64,000 nucleotides of DNA from Acidipila rosea (lineage in GTDB: Bacteria; Acidobacteriota; Terriglobia; Terriglobales; Acidobacteriaceae): contig NZ_SMGK01000005.1 in assembly GCF_004339725.1 (NCBI RefSeq), positions 186,001 to 250,000 of the forward strand, read 5' to 3'. Position numbers and translations under genes: made by a program. Below the pieces are notes generated by a model, which saw nothing but the letters and a program-made list of their open reading frames with translations, did not search any database and had not been told where the DNA came from. Position 1 is the stretch's first letter; each line of letters opens with the position of its first letter. Of this stretch, positions 1 through 9,160 are shown piece after piece.

Positions 1-825
1 CCCACGGCATCCATCTGCTATGTCTCCAGTGAGAAGTTCACCAACGAGATGATCAACTCGTTGCGCTATGACAAGATGACCAGCTTCCGCGACAAGTTCC
101 GCACAGTTGACCTGCTGCTCATCGACGACATCCAGTTCCTCGCGCAGAAAGAACGCACGCAGGAAGAATTTTTCCATACGTTCAATGCGCTGCACGAGAA
201 CATGAAGCAGATTGTCATCGCATCGGATCGTCCTCCCAAGGAACTGGCCGAAATTGAGGACCGTCTGCGTTCGCGCTTCGAGTGGGGTCTGATTGCCGAC
301 ATCCAGCCGCCTGACCTTGAAACGAAGGTCGCCATCCTGCAGAAGAAGGCAGAGAGTGAGCAGATGGCGCTGCCCATTGATGTCGCGCTCTTCATTGCCT
401 CGAACGTCCGCACCAACGTGCGCGAGTTGGAAGGCGCCCTGACGCGTCTCTTTGCATGGTGCGGACTAAATGGAGTCGAGATCACCCTGCCGACCGCACA
501 GCAGTGCCTCAAGCAGTTTATTGATACGCAGGTGCGCAAGATCACCATTGAGGCAATTCAGCGTGTAGTTGCCGAGCAGTTCGGTATGAGGGTTGTCGAA
601 CTCAAGCAGAAGAACAACTCGCGACCGGTGGTTGTGCCGCGCCAGATTGCGATGTACCTTGCCAAGCAGATGACTGAAGCATCGCTGCCGGAGATAGGCC
701 GAGCCTTTGGCGGCAAGCACCACACTACCGTTATGCACTCCATAGCGAAGATCGATGAGCAGCGCAGGGCGGATAAAGACCTCAATCGCACCCTGAACAA
801 GCTGCAGGAGTCGCTCAACAGCTGA
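1..825 (+). CDS. dnaA: Chromosomal replication initiator DnaA (3' part)
   Basis: The reading frame is open from base 1, so the 5' part (domains I-II and the Walker A loop) lies outside the window. Visible from the AAA+ domain onward: Walker B in LLLIDDIQF, sensor 1 in [11 protein letters not shown], the sensor 2 arginine region [15 protein letters not shown], and the domain IV DNA-binding helix-turn-helix with the DnaA signature [15 protein letters not shown]. DnaA-ATP binds DnaA boxes at oriC, melts the origin and loads the replicative helicase. The gene ends with TGA at 823-825 and is followed at once by a hairpin. dnaN does not follow it, and no clear DnaA-box cluster is seen downstream. 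The family assignment is certain. Confidence 0.97.
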   Translation, partial: PTASICYVSSEKFTNEMINSLRYDKMTSFRDKFRTVDLLLIDDIQFLAQKERTQEEFFHTFNALHENMKQIVIASDRPPKELAEIEDRLRSRFEWGLIADIQPPDLETKVAILQKKAESEQMALPIDVALFIASNVRTNVRELEGALTRLFAWCGLNGVEITLPTAQQCLKQFIDTQVRKITIEAIQRVVAEQFGMRVVELKQKNNSRPVVVPRQIAMYLAKQMTEASLPEIGRAFGGKHHTTVMHSIAKIDEQRRADKDLNRTLNKLQESLNS

Positions 826-843
826 TGCTACATAGCCTACTGT

Positions 844-877
844 CTTTCGCGACCCTCCTCTGACGGGGTCGCGAAAG
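844..877 (+). terminator. Hairpin after dnaA
   Basis: A perfect 12-bp inverted repeat (844-855 with 866-877) with a 10-base loop begins 19 bases after the dnaA stop. No T-run follows, so it may act as a Rho-independent-like terminator or as an mRNA 3'-end stabiliser. A second small palindrome of alternating C/G overlaps just downstream. Confidence 0.6.
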
Positions 878-1150
878 TGCTCTCGCGAGCGCGAGAAGTT
901 GTTACCCCAGGCGAAGTATTTTCCGTAGGTGATTTTTCATCACAGAATCTCGAAGTGCTGCTGTCGATAGGTCAGTCTGTTTTTTTTGCCATGATCGAGA
1001 TGGTTGTAACGGAAGCTTTACTCTGCCTTAACACCTCTGCAACGTTCACACCCCAATCTTAACTAAGTATTCATCTACACCTCTTCGCTTTGATCCGTAG
1101 AGCGTTAAGAGTTCCGGCCATTTTGAATAACTTTTTTAGGAGTTGCGTCT
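878..1150. other. Intergenic region between dnaA and TonB receptor
   Basis: No gene is supported here. A 61-codon open frame (877-1062) starts inside the hairpin arm and has no ribosome-binding site. The stretch presumably holds the promoter for the receptor at 1151. The only clear element is the Shine-Dalgarno TAGGAG (1137-1142) preceding the GTG start. No DnaA-box cluster was found. Confidence 0.5.
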
Positions 1151-3736
1151 GTGCGCAAAGCAGCAGTTGTATGTGCAGTCATGTTCTTCAGCGTTCTCTT
1201 CGCCCGGGCTGCAAGCCCAAGCGCTATAAATGGGCACGTTCTTGATTCTTCCGGAGCTGCCATTCCGGGCGCCGACATTACTTTGACCAGCGTTGCCACC
1301 GGCGTCACAACCCATGTTTCCACCGCTGCAGATGGTTCCTATGCCATCAGCGGTCTGGCGAACGGATCTTATACGCTGGTCGTGGTGAAAGATGGCTTCG
1401 CGGCCGCGAAGCCGACGACGCTGATGATTCAGCCAGGCCAGATCATAACTTCAGATATCGCCATGTCCGTCTCGTCAGCCTCTGAGTCGGTCGTGGTGCA
1501 TGGAGACGTTGTCTCGGGCGCGACGCCGGCCCCGACGCAGCAGCAGATCTTTAACTCCGATCAGACCATCCGCGTCATCGATCGCAAACAGATGGATATC
1601 GCCGGACCGGTGGCTGGCGCGGCTCAGCTCATTGCTACAACCCCGGGCGCAAACGTGACCGGCTACGGCAACACGGGCGCGACCAAGTACACGGTCTCGC
1701 TGAATGGCATTAATCAGGGCTGGGGCGGCTACGGCGGCTTCACTGGCGGCGGCTCACTGGGCGTGACGTTTGACGGTGTACCGATCGTCGATCCAGCGAC
1801 TGGACTCTGGCAGTCGCCGAGCATTCCTGAGACGCAGATGATCCAGAACCTTAACGTGACCTACGGCCCGGGCGATCCTGCGGAGCGCTGGTACACCAAC
1901 ATCGGCGGCGCTGTGGAGTTCACTCCAATTCAGCCGACCGCCAAGCCGCATGCCGATCTCTTCCTGACCTACGGCAGCTATAACCAGAAGGACCTGACTC
2001 TCAACGCAGCGAGCGGCCTCTATCATGGCTGGTCGTCGGTGCTGTCGTTCGGCGCGGGCAGTGGAGATGACTTCCGGGTTTCGCCGGATGGCTTCACCAA
2101 TCCAAGCAAGGACTGGGCGCTGCTGGTTAAGACCGTCAAAAACTTTCAGGACAACAGCTTTGAGTTCGGTGGCTACTATGCGCATGCGGGCGGCTATCGC
2201 TCGCAGGTGATTCTCACCGATCCCAATCCTGCCGTGACTGTGGACGGCCAGCCGGGCTCGCTGCAGTACAGCCAGAAGACGTCGGGCTACTACAGCACGC
2301 TGCCCTATAACAGCTACAACAAATACGACACGAACGATATGGCGCTCATCTATGGCCGCCAGAATATCAAGCTCGATGACACGATGTCGCTTCAGAACCT
2401 GGCATGGTTCATGCGCATTGACCGCACCCACTATCGCATCAACGATGTGTATGGTGGCGGCCCGCAACTGCGGGAGTGGAACAATCCGCACACCGATACA
2501 GTTGGCGACCGGCTCTTCTTTACCAAGCGGTTGCCGATGAACACCATCAGCGGCGGCGGCTACTATATCCACTCGCTGTATAACAGCCGGAACAACTTCT
2601 ACAATCCTGCAGACGGCGGCTCGAAGCGTGTGGTGAATGCCGGCGGCAAGATTCGCTCGACCTACTTCAACCAGGATGATTTCGCTGTTTCCCTGCAGGA
2701 CGATGTGCATCCCATCTCCTGGCTTCACGTGACGCCGGGCATCCGCTTCGTCGGTTTTCAGACCAACTTCGCCGATCACGCCGCACAGGACTTTACCCTC
2801 GGACCCGGAGCTGTTCTTAGCACGGTCTGCCGGTATATTCCTAATGTCGGAGAAAAGAATACAGCCACGAACCAGGGTGCATGCCCCGCGGCGCAGGAGA
2901 ACCGCACCGGCATCGAGCCCTCTGCGAATGCCACGATCACGGCCCGTCCATGGCTGACGATCTATGGCGGCTATCTTGAAGCGTTGAAGGCGCCGCAGGT
3001 TGGCGGCGGTGGTGGGCTCTTCCAGTCCGTCGATCCGTCAAGCTATCACCTCGCCCGGCAGCGCTACTACCAGGCTGGCTTCAAGACTCATGCAGAAGGA
3101 ACGGGGCTGCTGAACAGCTTCATCCTCGGTGCTGAATACTTCCATCAGAACTACGCGAACCAGGAAATTGATATCGGTCTGGCCAACGGCAACACCATCT
3201 CAACCAACGGAACTTCGTCTTACCATGGCGTGAACGCGTTCGTGGATGACGATCCGGTCACCAATCTTCACCTCTTCGCCAACGCAAGTCTGGAACGCGC
3301 AACCTACACTTACTACGTCATTGCCTATAACCCTAACGGCACGCCGGGTGCGAGCTACAACGGAAGCGCCGTTCCTTATGTGCCTGCTTCGACAGTGAAC
3401 ATCGGCGCCTACTACAACTTCAAGCCGACGGATAACCTGACCATTCAGCCGACTGCTTCGTTCCAGTTCATCGGGCGCCAGCACATCTTTGATAACAGCC
3501 TCGGTGCGCCGAGTCCGCTGACCATGGCTTCCTATGAAACATTGAACATGGGAGCAAAGGCGCCATTCCATCACTTCGACCTGAATGTGATGGCGCTGAA
3601 TGTACTGAACAAGCAGTACAACGAATATGAGTACATCTCATCGGGTGGCTACTTCGGAACGCCGACGGGCGGCTATGCACTGGCCTACCCAGCTGCGCCG
3701 TTTACCATCTACGGTGGGGCAACCTTCCACTTCTAG
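1151..3736 (+). CDS. TonB-dependent receptor with N-terminal carboxypeptidase-regulatory-like domain
   Basis: 861 residues starting with GTG at 1151, chosen because TAGGAG lies 8 bases upstream and the N-terminus is a signal peptide (about 1-20, ending FARAA). Residues ~25-110 form a carboxypeptidase-regulatory-like/Cna-B-type beta sandwich (INGHVLDSSGAAIPGADI... YTLVVVKDGF). Then comes a plug region (~135-250, ITTPGANVTGYGN), and a long beta-barrel ends in the aromatic outer-membrane signature GGATFHF. Such receptors import large ligands across the outer membrane using TonB energy. The substrate cannot be told from sequence. It stands alone between dnaA and a strong terminator, so it is probably monocistronic. 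Confidence 0.9.
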   Translation: MRKAAVVCAVMFFSVLFARAASPSAINGHVLDSSGAAIPGADITLTSVATGVTTHVSTAADGSYAISGLANGSYTLVVVKDGFAAAKPTTLMIQPGQIITSDIAMSVSSASESVVVHGDVVSGATPAPTQQQIFNSDQTIRVIDRKQMDIAGPVAGAAQLIATTPGANVTGYGNTGATKYTVSLNGINQGWGGYGGFTGGGSLGVTFDGVPIVDPATGLWQSPSIPETQMIQNLNVTYGPGDPAERWYTNIGGAVEFTPIQPTAKPHADLFLTYGSYNQKDLTLNAASGLYHGWSSVLSFGAGSGDDFRVSPDGFTNPSKDWALLVKTVKNFQDNSFEFGGYYAHAGGYRSQVILTDPNPAVTVDGQPGSLQYSQKTSGYYSTLPYNSYNKYDTNDMALIYGRQNIKLDDTMSLQNLAWFMRIDRTHYRINDVYGGGPQLREWNNPHTDTVGDRLFFTKRLPMNTISGGGYYIHSLYNSRNNFYNPADGGSKRVVNAGGKIRSTYFNQDDFAVSLQDDVHPISWLHVTPGIRFVGFQTNFADHAAQDFTLGPGAVLSTVCRYIPNVGEKNTATNQGACPAAQENRTGIEPSANATITARPWLTIYGGYLEALKAPQVGGGGGLFQSVDPSSYHLARQRYYQAGFKTHAEGTGLLNSFILGAEYFHQNYANQEIDIGLANGNTISTNGTSSYHGVNAFVDDDPVTNLHLFANASLERATYTYYVIAYNPNGTPGASYNGSAVPYVPASTVNIGAYYNFKPTDNLTIQPTASFQFIGRQHIFDNSLGAPSPLTMASYETLNMGAKAPFHHFDLNVMALNVLNKQYNEYEYISSGGYFGTPTGGYALAYPAAPFTIYGGATFHF

Positions 3737-3786
3737 TTGAGGAGCCCGCACTACCGGGATCTCCCTCTTTTCCAGAACCTCGCAAA

Positions 3787-3834
3787 CTACACCGCCAGCC
3801 CTTAACAAGTGGGCTGGCGGTGTAGTCGTTTTGG
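3787..3834 (+). terminator. Rho-independent terminator
   Basis: A perfect 15-bp stem (3787-3801 with 3811-3825), 9-base loop, followed by TCGTTTTG. It lies 50 bases after the receptor stop and insulates it from the amidase unit. Confidence 0.88.
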
Positions 3835-3912
3835 GCGACTATAACCTTTCCCCATATCCCCCACTTCGGATTTGGCATAGAGCCGGGGAGGTCCATGCCT
3901 TCCATGTGAATC

Positions 3913-3971
3913 TCAAAAATAAGTTAGGGTTCAAAAATATTTATTGACGTCGCGTTCATAATTGTATACAA
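3913..3971 (+). promoter_or_regulatory. Promoter/operator region of the Tat-amidase unit
   Basis: Three elements lie in a locally AT-rich stretch. (1) The 9-mer TCAAAAATA occurs twice (3913-3921 and 3931-3939), 18 bp start to start. (2) A -35-like TTGACG (3944-3949) is followed after 15 bp by TATACA (3965-3970). (3) The perfect palindrome TTGTATACAA (3962-3971) overlaps that -10. A TTGT-NN-ACAA palindrome over a -10 is what an FCD-type GntR repressor site would look like, and a near copy precedes the GntR gene at 26396. The promoter spacing is shorter than ideal, so the promoter call is weaker than the palindrome. Confidence 0.5.
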
Positions 3972-4075
3972 AACGGGTATCGCACTCCGGCCCTGCATCT
4001 TCTGGCAGGGAAATGCGGCTACTCCGCAGCCAGTTTCATCAATCTGAAGCGAGCGAATGCTCTTCGGTGACACAA

Positions 4076-4459
4076 ATGAAGGCTCGAAATGCTCCCGATG
4101 ACGTTGGATCCCTCACTCGAAGAGGCTTTGCGGGCAGCTTGTTCGGAGCCGCCACGGTCGCTCTTCTCCCTGTCGCATCCGCCGCTCAGAGCCAAAGCAC
4201 CGACGAGCCGGGGCCACGACCGGAGGACCTCTCCGACGCAGACTGGAATGAGGTGCGCGCCCGGTATTCGAACTTGCTGCGGGTCTACGGAGAGCGGCTC
4301 TCGTTAGAAGAAAAGCGCAGACTGGCGGCCATTCTCACCACCAACCAGCGCATGCTGGTTTCGGTCCGGTCCTTCGTCGTGCAGAATGGCGACCCCTCGG
4401 CTTGTACTTTAAGGCTCTATAGCTCTCATCAGCACGACAGCGCAACACGCAGCATCTGA
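4076..4459 (+). CDS. Small Tat-signal protein of unknown function, amidase-linked
   Basis: 127 residues. The start at 4076 is preferred because it puts a twin-arginine signal (SLTRRGFAGSLFG, followed by a hydrophobic stretch ending ASA) at a normal distance from the N-terminus. Earlier in-frame starts (TTG at 3962 lies inside the operator; ATG at 4013) would give an unusually long n-region. The mature part is short, helical and charged (LSDADWNEVRARYSNLLRVYGERL.. LSLEEKRRLAAILTTNQRML). I do not recognise a named domain. It ends 63 bases before the amidase start, so the two are probably co-transcribed. A folded periplasmic partner is suggested by the Tat signal, but the function is unknown. 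Confidence 0.65.
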   Translation: MKARNAPDDVGSLTRRGFAGSLFGAATVALLPVASAAQSQSTDEPGPRPEDLSDADWNEVRARYSNLLRVYGERLSLEEKRRLAAILTTNQRMLVSVRSFVVQNGDPSACTLRLYSSHQHDSATRSI

Positions 4460-4522
4460 TTCATCGCTCGTAGGCACCGGCTCTCTTTACCTGATCAATC
4501 CAACGGCTTTCTAGAGGACTCA

Positions 4523-5968
4523 ATGGTTCCCAGGGAAACGTATTTCATGTCGGTAGAAGCGCTCGGCGGCGCAATCCGAGAGGGCCGGCTCTCACCTGTG
4601 GAGTTGACCGAGGGCTATCTCGAACGCTGCCGCACGATAGGCGCGCGATTGAATGCGTTTGTAACGCTCACTGCCGACCTGGCGCTCAGGCAGGCCAGGC
4701 AGGCTGAAGCGGAAATTAAAGCTGGTAAGTATCGCGGGCCTCTGCACGGGATTCCCTATGCTGTGAAAGATCTCGTAGCAGTGAAAGGCTATCCGACCAC
4801 CTGGGGAGCGGTGCCCTATGCGCATCAGAGCTTCGATTTTGATGCGACAGTCGTGGAACGGCTCAATAATGCTGGAGCGATCCTTCTGGGCAAAGCTGCC
4901 ATGATTGAACTGGCCGGCGGGCTGGGATACAGCTCGGGTGAAGCTTCGCTGACAGGCCCAGCGCGGAATCCGTGGAATCCAGAGTGCTGGACCTGTGGAT
5001 CATCGAGCGGTTCCGGCGCAATCGTCGCAGCAGGCCTGGCGCCTTGGGCCTTGGGCTCAGATACGCGCGGCTCAATCCTCTGCCCATCTTCCTGGTGCGG
5101 AGTTTCAGGCATGCGCCCGAGCTTCGGTCGTGTCAGCAGGTATGGTTCGATGGCCATTGCATACAGCATGGACAAGCTGGGCCCACTGGCGCGAACCGCA
5201 AACGATTGCGCGCTGGTGCTGAGTGTGCTGGCCGGGCATGACCCGCTCGATCACGACTCGCTCAGTAGCAGCGCGAAGCCCTTCGTTTATCAGGAGACGG
5301 ATCCTGGCCATGGCGCTCCGCTTCGCATTGGCCGTCTCACGAATGTCTACGGTAAGAGCGATCCGGGAACGGAGAAGGCGGTGGATGAAGCCTGCACGGT
5401 ATTTGAGAAAGCAGGTGCATCCGTCGAGTCATGTGAGTTTCCCGATGGTCCGTTTGAAGAGGCTGCCGAGCTGACCATCCTCATGGAAGCTGCCAGCGCA
5501 TTTGAACATTTGATACATAGTGGAGACTGTAAGGAACTTGTCGATCCGGTGGGCAAAGTGAATGGTTACGCCAGCGAACAGTTTTCCGTTACGGACTATC
5601 TTCATGTTCAACGCGTTCGACCTATGTTGCAGCGCACGGCTGACAGCATGTTCGACCGCTACTCGGTGCTGATCTCTCCCGCGCAGCCGACGGCGGCGCA
5701 GCCACTGCGGGCAAAGGATCCTGACGATCCAAATGATCCTGCAACTGCTAAGGCCGCGAAGAAGTTTCACATGGATAGACGCGCCCCCGACGGAGTTTCC
5801 AGTCTTTGCGGGCTGCCCGCAATCAGCGTCCCCAGTGGTTTCAGTGCAGCTGGTCTTCCTTATGGCATGCAGATCATGGGACGAGCATGCAACGACGCTG
5901 CAGTTTTAAGAGCAGCAAAGTTATATCAGCTTCACACGGATTGGCACCTGAAGCACCCGGCGCTCTAA
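4523..5968 (+). CDS. Amidase (amidase-signature family)
   Basis: 481 residues; ATG with AGAGGA just upstream. The amidase-signature Ser-cisSer-Lys triad is visible: Lys82 in YAVKDL, cis-Ser about 162 in CGSSSGSG, and nucleophile Ser184 in SDTRGSI. These enzymes hydrolyse C-N amide bonds (fatty amides, peptide amides, aryl amides, or Glu-tRNA amidation). The lack of any gatB/gatC neighbour and the catabolic surroundings argue against the Gln-tRNA role. No signal peptide is seen, so it should be cytoplasmic unless it travels with its Tat-signal neighbour. It is followed after 249 bases by a TonB receptor. The specific substrate is unknown. Confidence 0.9.
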   Translation: MVPRETYFMSVEALGGAIREGRLSPVELTEGYLERCRTIGARLNAFVTLTADLALRQARQAEAEIKAGKYRGPLHGIPYAVKDLVAVKGYPTTWGAVPYAHQSFDFDATVVERLNNAGAILLGKAAMIELAGGLGYSSGEASLTGPARNPWNPECWTCGSSSGSGAIVAAGLAPWALGSDTRGSILCPSSWCGVSGMRPSFGRVSRYGSMAIAYSMDKLGPLARTANDCALVLSVLAGHDPLDHDSLSSSAKPFVYQETDPGHGAPLRIGRLTNVYGKSDPGTEKAVDEACTVFEKAGASVESCEFPDGPFEEAAELTILMEAASAFEHLIHSGDCKELVDPVGKVNGYASEQFSVTDYLHVQRVRPMLQRTADSMFDRYSVLISPAQPTAAQPLRAKDPDDPNDPATAKAAKKFHMDRRAPDGVSSLCGLPAISVPSGFSAAGLPYGMQIMGRACNDAAVLRAAKLYQLHTDWHLKHPAL

Positions 5969-6217
5969 CTCGCGGACACCCAATGCCGGGGCCTTCACCA
6001 TTGTTGTGAATACGCATTCGCCTCACAAAATTAAAGCTCCTTTTCTCGATCAGTCTTTCTGCTGCTGAGTTCCAGACTACTTTTCGGAGCACGTTGTAAT
6101 CATTCAAATCTTTTCTCTGCGGCTTTCCGACGCGTACCTTCCAGCGCTGAGGAGAGGCTGCAGGTCTATCACTGTTACCAGCTGTCGAGCACCACAGTAC
6201 GCGTGTAAGGAGAGGTC

Positions 6218-9049
6218 ATGACAAAAAGAATTCTGTTGCTTCTGTTCATCCTGGGTCTAGGCTCATCATTAGCGTTTGGCCAGGTCGCGATCACCGGCCA
6301 GATACGAGGTGTCGTAACAGATGCTTCAGGTGGTGCGCTGCCTAACGTATCAATTACCGTAAAGAGTCCTGCGCTCATGACGTCTCGTACGACTGCAACC
6401 GATGTGGCAGGGGGATATCTCTTTGACTCCCTGCCGTCTGGCATTTATGAGCTGACTTACACTATCTCGGGATTCAAAACAGAGGTGCGCTCAAACATCT
6501 CCATCACTCCCGGATTTACTGCTACTGTCAGCCCCGAGCTGGCAATTGGTACCAGCGAGCAATCGGTAGTTGTATCGGCAGCGGCTCCTGTGGTCGACAC
6601 GACGGATAACACTTCCACGACTACCTTTGATGAGGCGTTGTTGCAGAATGTTCCCAGTGGCCGGGATACATTCTCTACCGTTGCGCAGGCTCCTGGCGTG
6701 GCTACCAGCGATTTTGATATTGCCGGCAGCCAGAGCTTTCAACAATCGGTCATGCAGGTTCACGGCAGCCTGCCCGGAGACCAGGTGTACAGCTTTAATG
6801 GTCTGCGTCTCAACTGGCCCGGCTCAACTGGCGGCTATACGTCCTTCTATGTTGATGATGATTCTCTCTCTGAGCTTCAGGTCGTAACCGATAGCGCTCC
6901 GGCTGAGGTCGCAGTAGGCGGCGTCTATATGAACCTGGTTCCCAAGTCAGGCGCCAACCAGATGCATGGTCTTGCAGCAGCCTACTACCAATCAGCTGGC
7001 ACCCAGGCCACGATAAGCAATCCAATCTACGGCGGCGTTCCAGTACCCTCCGGCACGCCATTCATCATGGCGCGAGATATAGCTACTAATTTGGGCGGGC
7101 CAATCCTGAAAGATAAATGGTGGATATTCGGGTCATGGCGGCTCTACGACTTAAAGGAGAGCGTCCTCTCGGTCACTAATCCCGATGGCACGCCCACGAC
7201 CGATCCGAACCATCAAAGCAATGTCACGCTCCGCAGTGACTACCAGCTTACGAAGAATAATCACCTCGACTTTGTCTGGTGGTACAACGAGCAGAACAGG
7301 TTCTTCCGCCGCGATACATCCTATGCCTTTGTAAGTGCAGATGCAGCGTGGCGTCAGATCGAACCTGCATACATCCTGCAAGGGGAGTGGACGAGCACGG
7401 TCAAGAATATGCTCTTCGATACCCGCTTCGGGTATCTGCACCAGGTCTTTCCGCTTGAGAACCAGCCAGGAACTCCTCTCAATGCTCTTAACCGGCAGGA
7501 TGTAACTCTCTCGACTGAGTCCGGTGCGCCGCCCTACTCGTTTGTCAATCCTGCAAGCGTAATCGCTTTTGCCGAGGGAGTGTCCTACTACAACGGGCAT
7601 CTTTGGGGCAGCTCTCACACCTTCAAGTTCGGTGTGGATAGTTCCGTCAACAGGAACGGGTATAACTACACGGTCGACCAGGGTATTAACGCGCTCTACA
7701 ACAACACCAAGCCTATTGAAGTTATCGCCTACAACACACCTGTCAATGTGAGAAGCATTTATCACGAGACAGCCGCCTATGCGCAGGACTCTGTGACCAT
7801 CAAGCGTAAGCTGACGCTTAACCTGGGCGTCAGATACGATCACTTCAACACTTTTTATCCTGCACAAACCAGTCCTGCTGCGACCTTCCCCGCTCTTTTT
7901 CCCCAGAGGACCTTCGCAAAGTCACCTGACATCGCTACCTGGAATACCTTCCGTCCGCGTCTCGGTATGGCCTACGATCTAACCGGAAAAGGACGGTCGG
8001 TGATCCGCGCCTATTATGGGCAATTCGACATCATTGAAGGCGCTGGGCTCGCTGAGCAGATCAATCCAAATGGTCTGAGCACTCAGGTCTATAACTGGAA
8101 CGATCTCAATGGAGATGGCGTTCCACAGCAGAATGAATGGGATTCTCCTGCCAATCTGGTCTCTGCCTCAGGTGGAGTTGTAACTAAGGTTGATCCGAAT
8201 CTGAAGCGCCCATATACGAGTGAATTCAATGTCGGGTATGAACAGCAGGTACTGTCCTCTGTCATGGTCGGCGTTAACTACTACTACCGTAATATCAAGA
8301 ATCAATTTGCGGAACGCAACCTGGCTAATCCTGCTACTGACTATACTGCGACAAAGGTTGATAACCTCGGGAATCCACTGATCAATTCGATTACCGGGCA
8401 ACAGATTACGCTCTATAACCTGAATCCCGCCGATGTTGGCCTGTCGAACTACCTAATCACCAATATCCCCGAGCTGGACACGAATCACTACAACGGTATT
8501 GAGTTCACCATGACCAAGAGGATGAGCCGAGGCTGGCAGGTCCTGGCCGGCTACACTCTTCAGCAGCAGAAAGGAACCTATACACGCGGACTGACGGATG
8601 ACTTCAATAATCCGAATAACGAGATCAACCGGAAGAGTGCCATCCTGAACTACGACGCCACGCAGATGTTCAAGATACTGTCGAACTATACGCTGCCTAA
8701 GTCGATAGCTTTGGGGTTGAACTATCAGCACTATACCGGTTACCCGCTTGATCCTAACAATGGGCCTCCCACCGCTGTCTTCGAGAACCTCAACCAGGGG
8801 CAGGTATCGGTGATTGGCGACACGATAGGTCATCTTCGTCTGCCGAACGTTGATATCGCTAATATCCGCCTTTCACGGCCGACACATCTAGGCGACCGCT
8901 TTACACTCGAACCGATTGCGGATCTGTTTAATATCGCGAATGCGAATACTGTAATCAGTGAAGTTCCGACCGGCGGCAGCAGCTTCAGGCGGCCGACGAA
9001 CCAACTCAACCCATTCATTGCTCGATTTGCAATGCGCTTCAGCTTCTAG
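6218..9049 (+). CDS. TonB-dependent receptor with carboxypeptidase-regulatory-like domain
   Basis: 943 residues; ATG preceded by AAGGAGAGG. Signal peptide 1-22 (TKRILLLLFILGLGSSLAFG). Residues ~25-110 form the regulatory-like sandwich (ITGQIRGVVTDASGGALPNV). A plug region (~120-240, NVPSGRDTFSTVAQAPGV) follows, and then a 22-strand-type barrel ending ARFAMRFSF. It is an outer-membrane active transporter. It sits between an amidase and an exported S9 peptidase on the same strand, which suggests a peptide or amide ligand; that is inference from context. Confidence 0.92.
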   Translation: MTKRILLLLFILGLGSSLAFGQVAITGQIRGVVTDASGGALPNVSITVKSPALMTSRTTATDVAGGYLFDSLPSGIYELTYTISGFKTEVRSNISITPGFTATVSPELAIGTSEQSVVVSAAAPVVDTTDNTSTTTFDEALLQNVPSGRDTFSTVAQAPGVATSDFDIAGSQSFQQSVMQVHGSLPGDQVYSFNGLRLNWPGSTGGYTSFYVDDDSLSELQVVTDSAPAEVAVGGVYMNLVPKSGANQMHGLAAAYYQSAGTQATISNPIYGGVPVPSGTPFIMARDIATNLGGPILKDKWWIFGSWRLYDLKESVLSVTNPDGTPTTDPNHQSNVTLRSDYQLTKNNHLDFVWWYNEQNRFFRRDTSYAFVSADAAWRQIEPAYILQGEWTSTVKNMLFDTRFGYLHQVFPLENQPGTPLNALNRQDVTLSTESGAPPYSFVNPASVIAFAEGVSYYNGHLWGSSHTFKFGVDSSVNRNGYNYTVDQGINALYNNTKPIEVIAYNTPVNVRSIYHETAAYAQDSVTIKRKLTLNLGVRYDHFNTFYPAQTSPAATFPALFPQRTFAKSPDIATWNTFRPRLGMAYDLTGKGRSVIRAYYGQFDIIEGAGLAEQINPNGLSTQVYNWNDLNGDGVPQQNEWDSPANLVSASGGVVTKVDPNLKRPYTSEFNVGYEQQVLSSVMVGVNYYYRNIKNQFAERNLANPATDYTATKVDNLGNPLINSITGQQITLYNLNPADVGLSNYLITNIPELDTNHYNGIEFTMTKRMSRGWQVLAGYTLQQQKGTYTRGLTDDFNNPNNEINRKSAILNYDATQMFKILSNYTLPKSIALGLNYQHYTGYPLDPNNGPPTAVFENLNQGQVSVIGDTIGHLRLPNVDIANIRLSRPTHLGDRFTLEPIADLFNIANANTVISEVPTGGSSFRRPTNQLNPFIARFAMRFSF

Positions 9050-9061
9050 GAAGCTATCTAG

Positions 9062-9100
9062 CAACTGCACGGGGCAGGATCATTCTGCCCTGTGCAGTTG
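9062..9100 (+). terminator. Intercistronic hairpin
   Basis: A 16-bp inverted repeat (9062-9077 with 9085-9100, one G-U pair) with a 7-base loop begins 12 bases after the receptor stop. There is no T-run. It may attenuate transcription into the peptidase or protect the upstream mRNA. Confidence 0.55.
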
Positions 9101-9160
9101 AAGCTATCCAACAGGAGTACCTGGCGCGGTAGGTAATTACGAAAGCTCGGAGATTGTCTG

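Noticed and set aside
877..1062. 61-codon + strand ORF
   Set aside because: It begins within the hairpin arm after dnaA, has no ribosome-binding site and no family character.
826..1150. Possible oriC next to dnaA
   Set aside because: No cluster of TTATNCACA-type boxes or AT-rich unwinding element could be seen, only hairpins and a ribosome-binding site.
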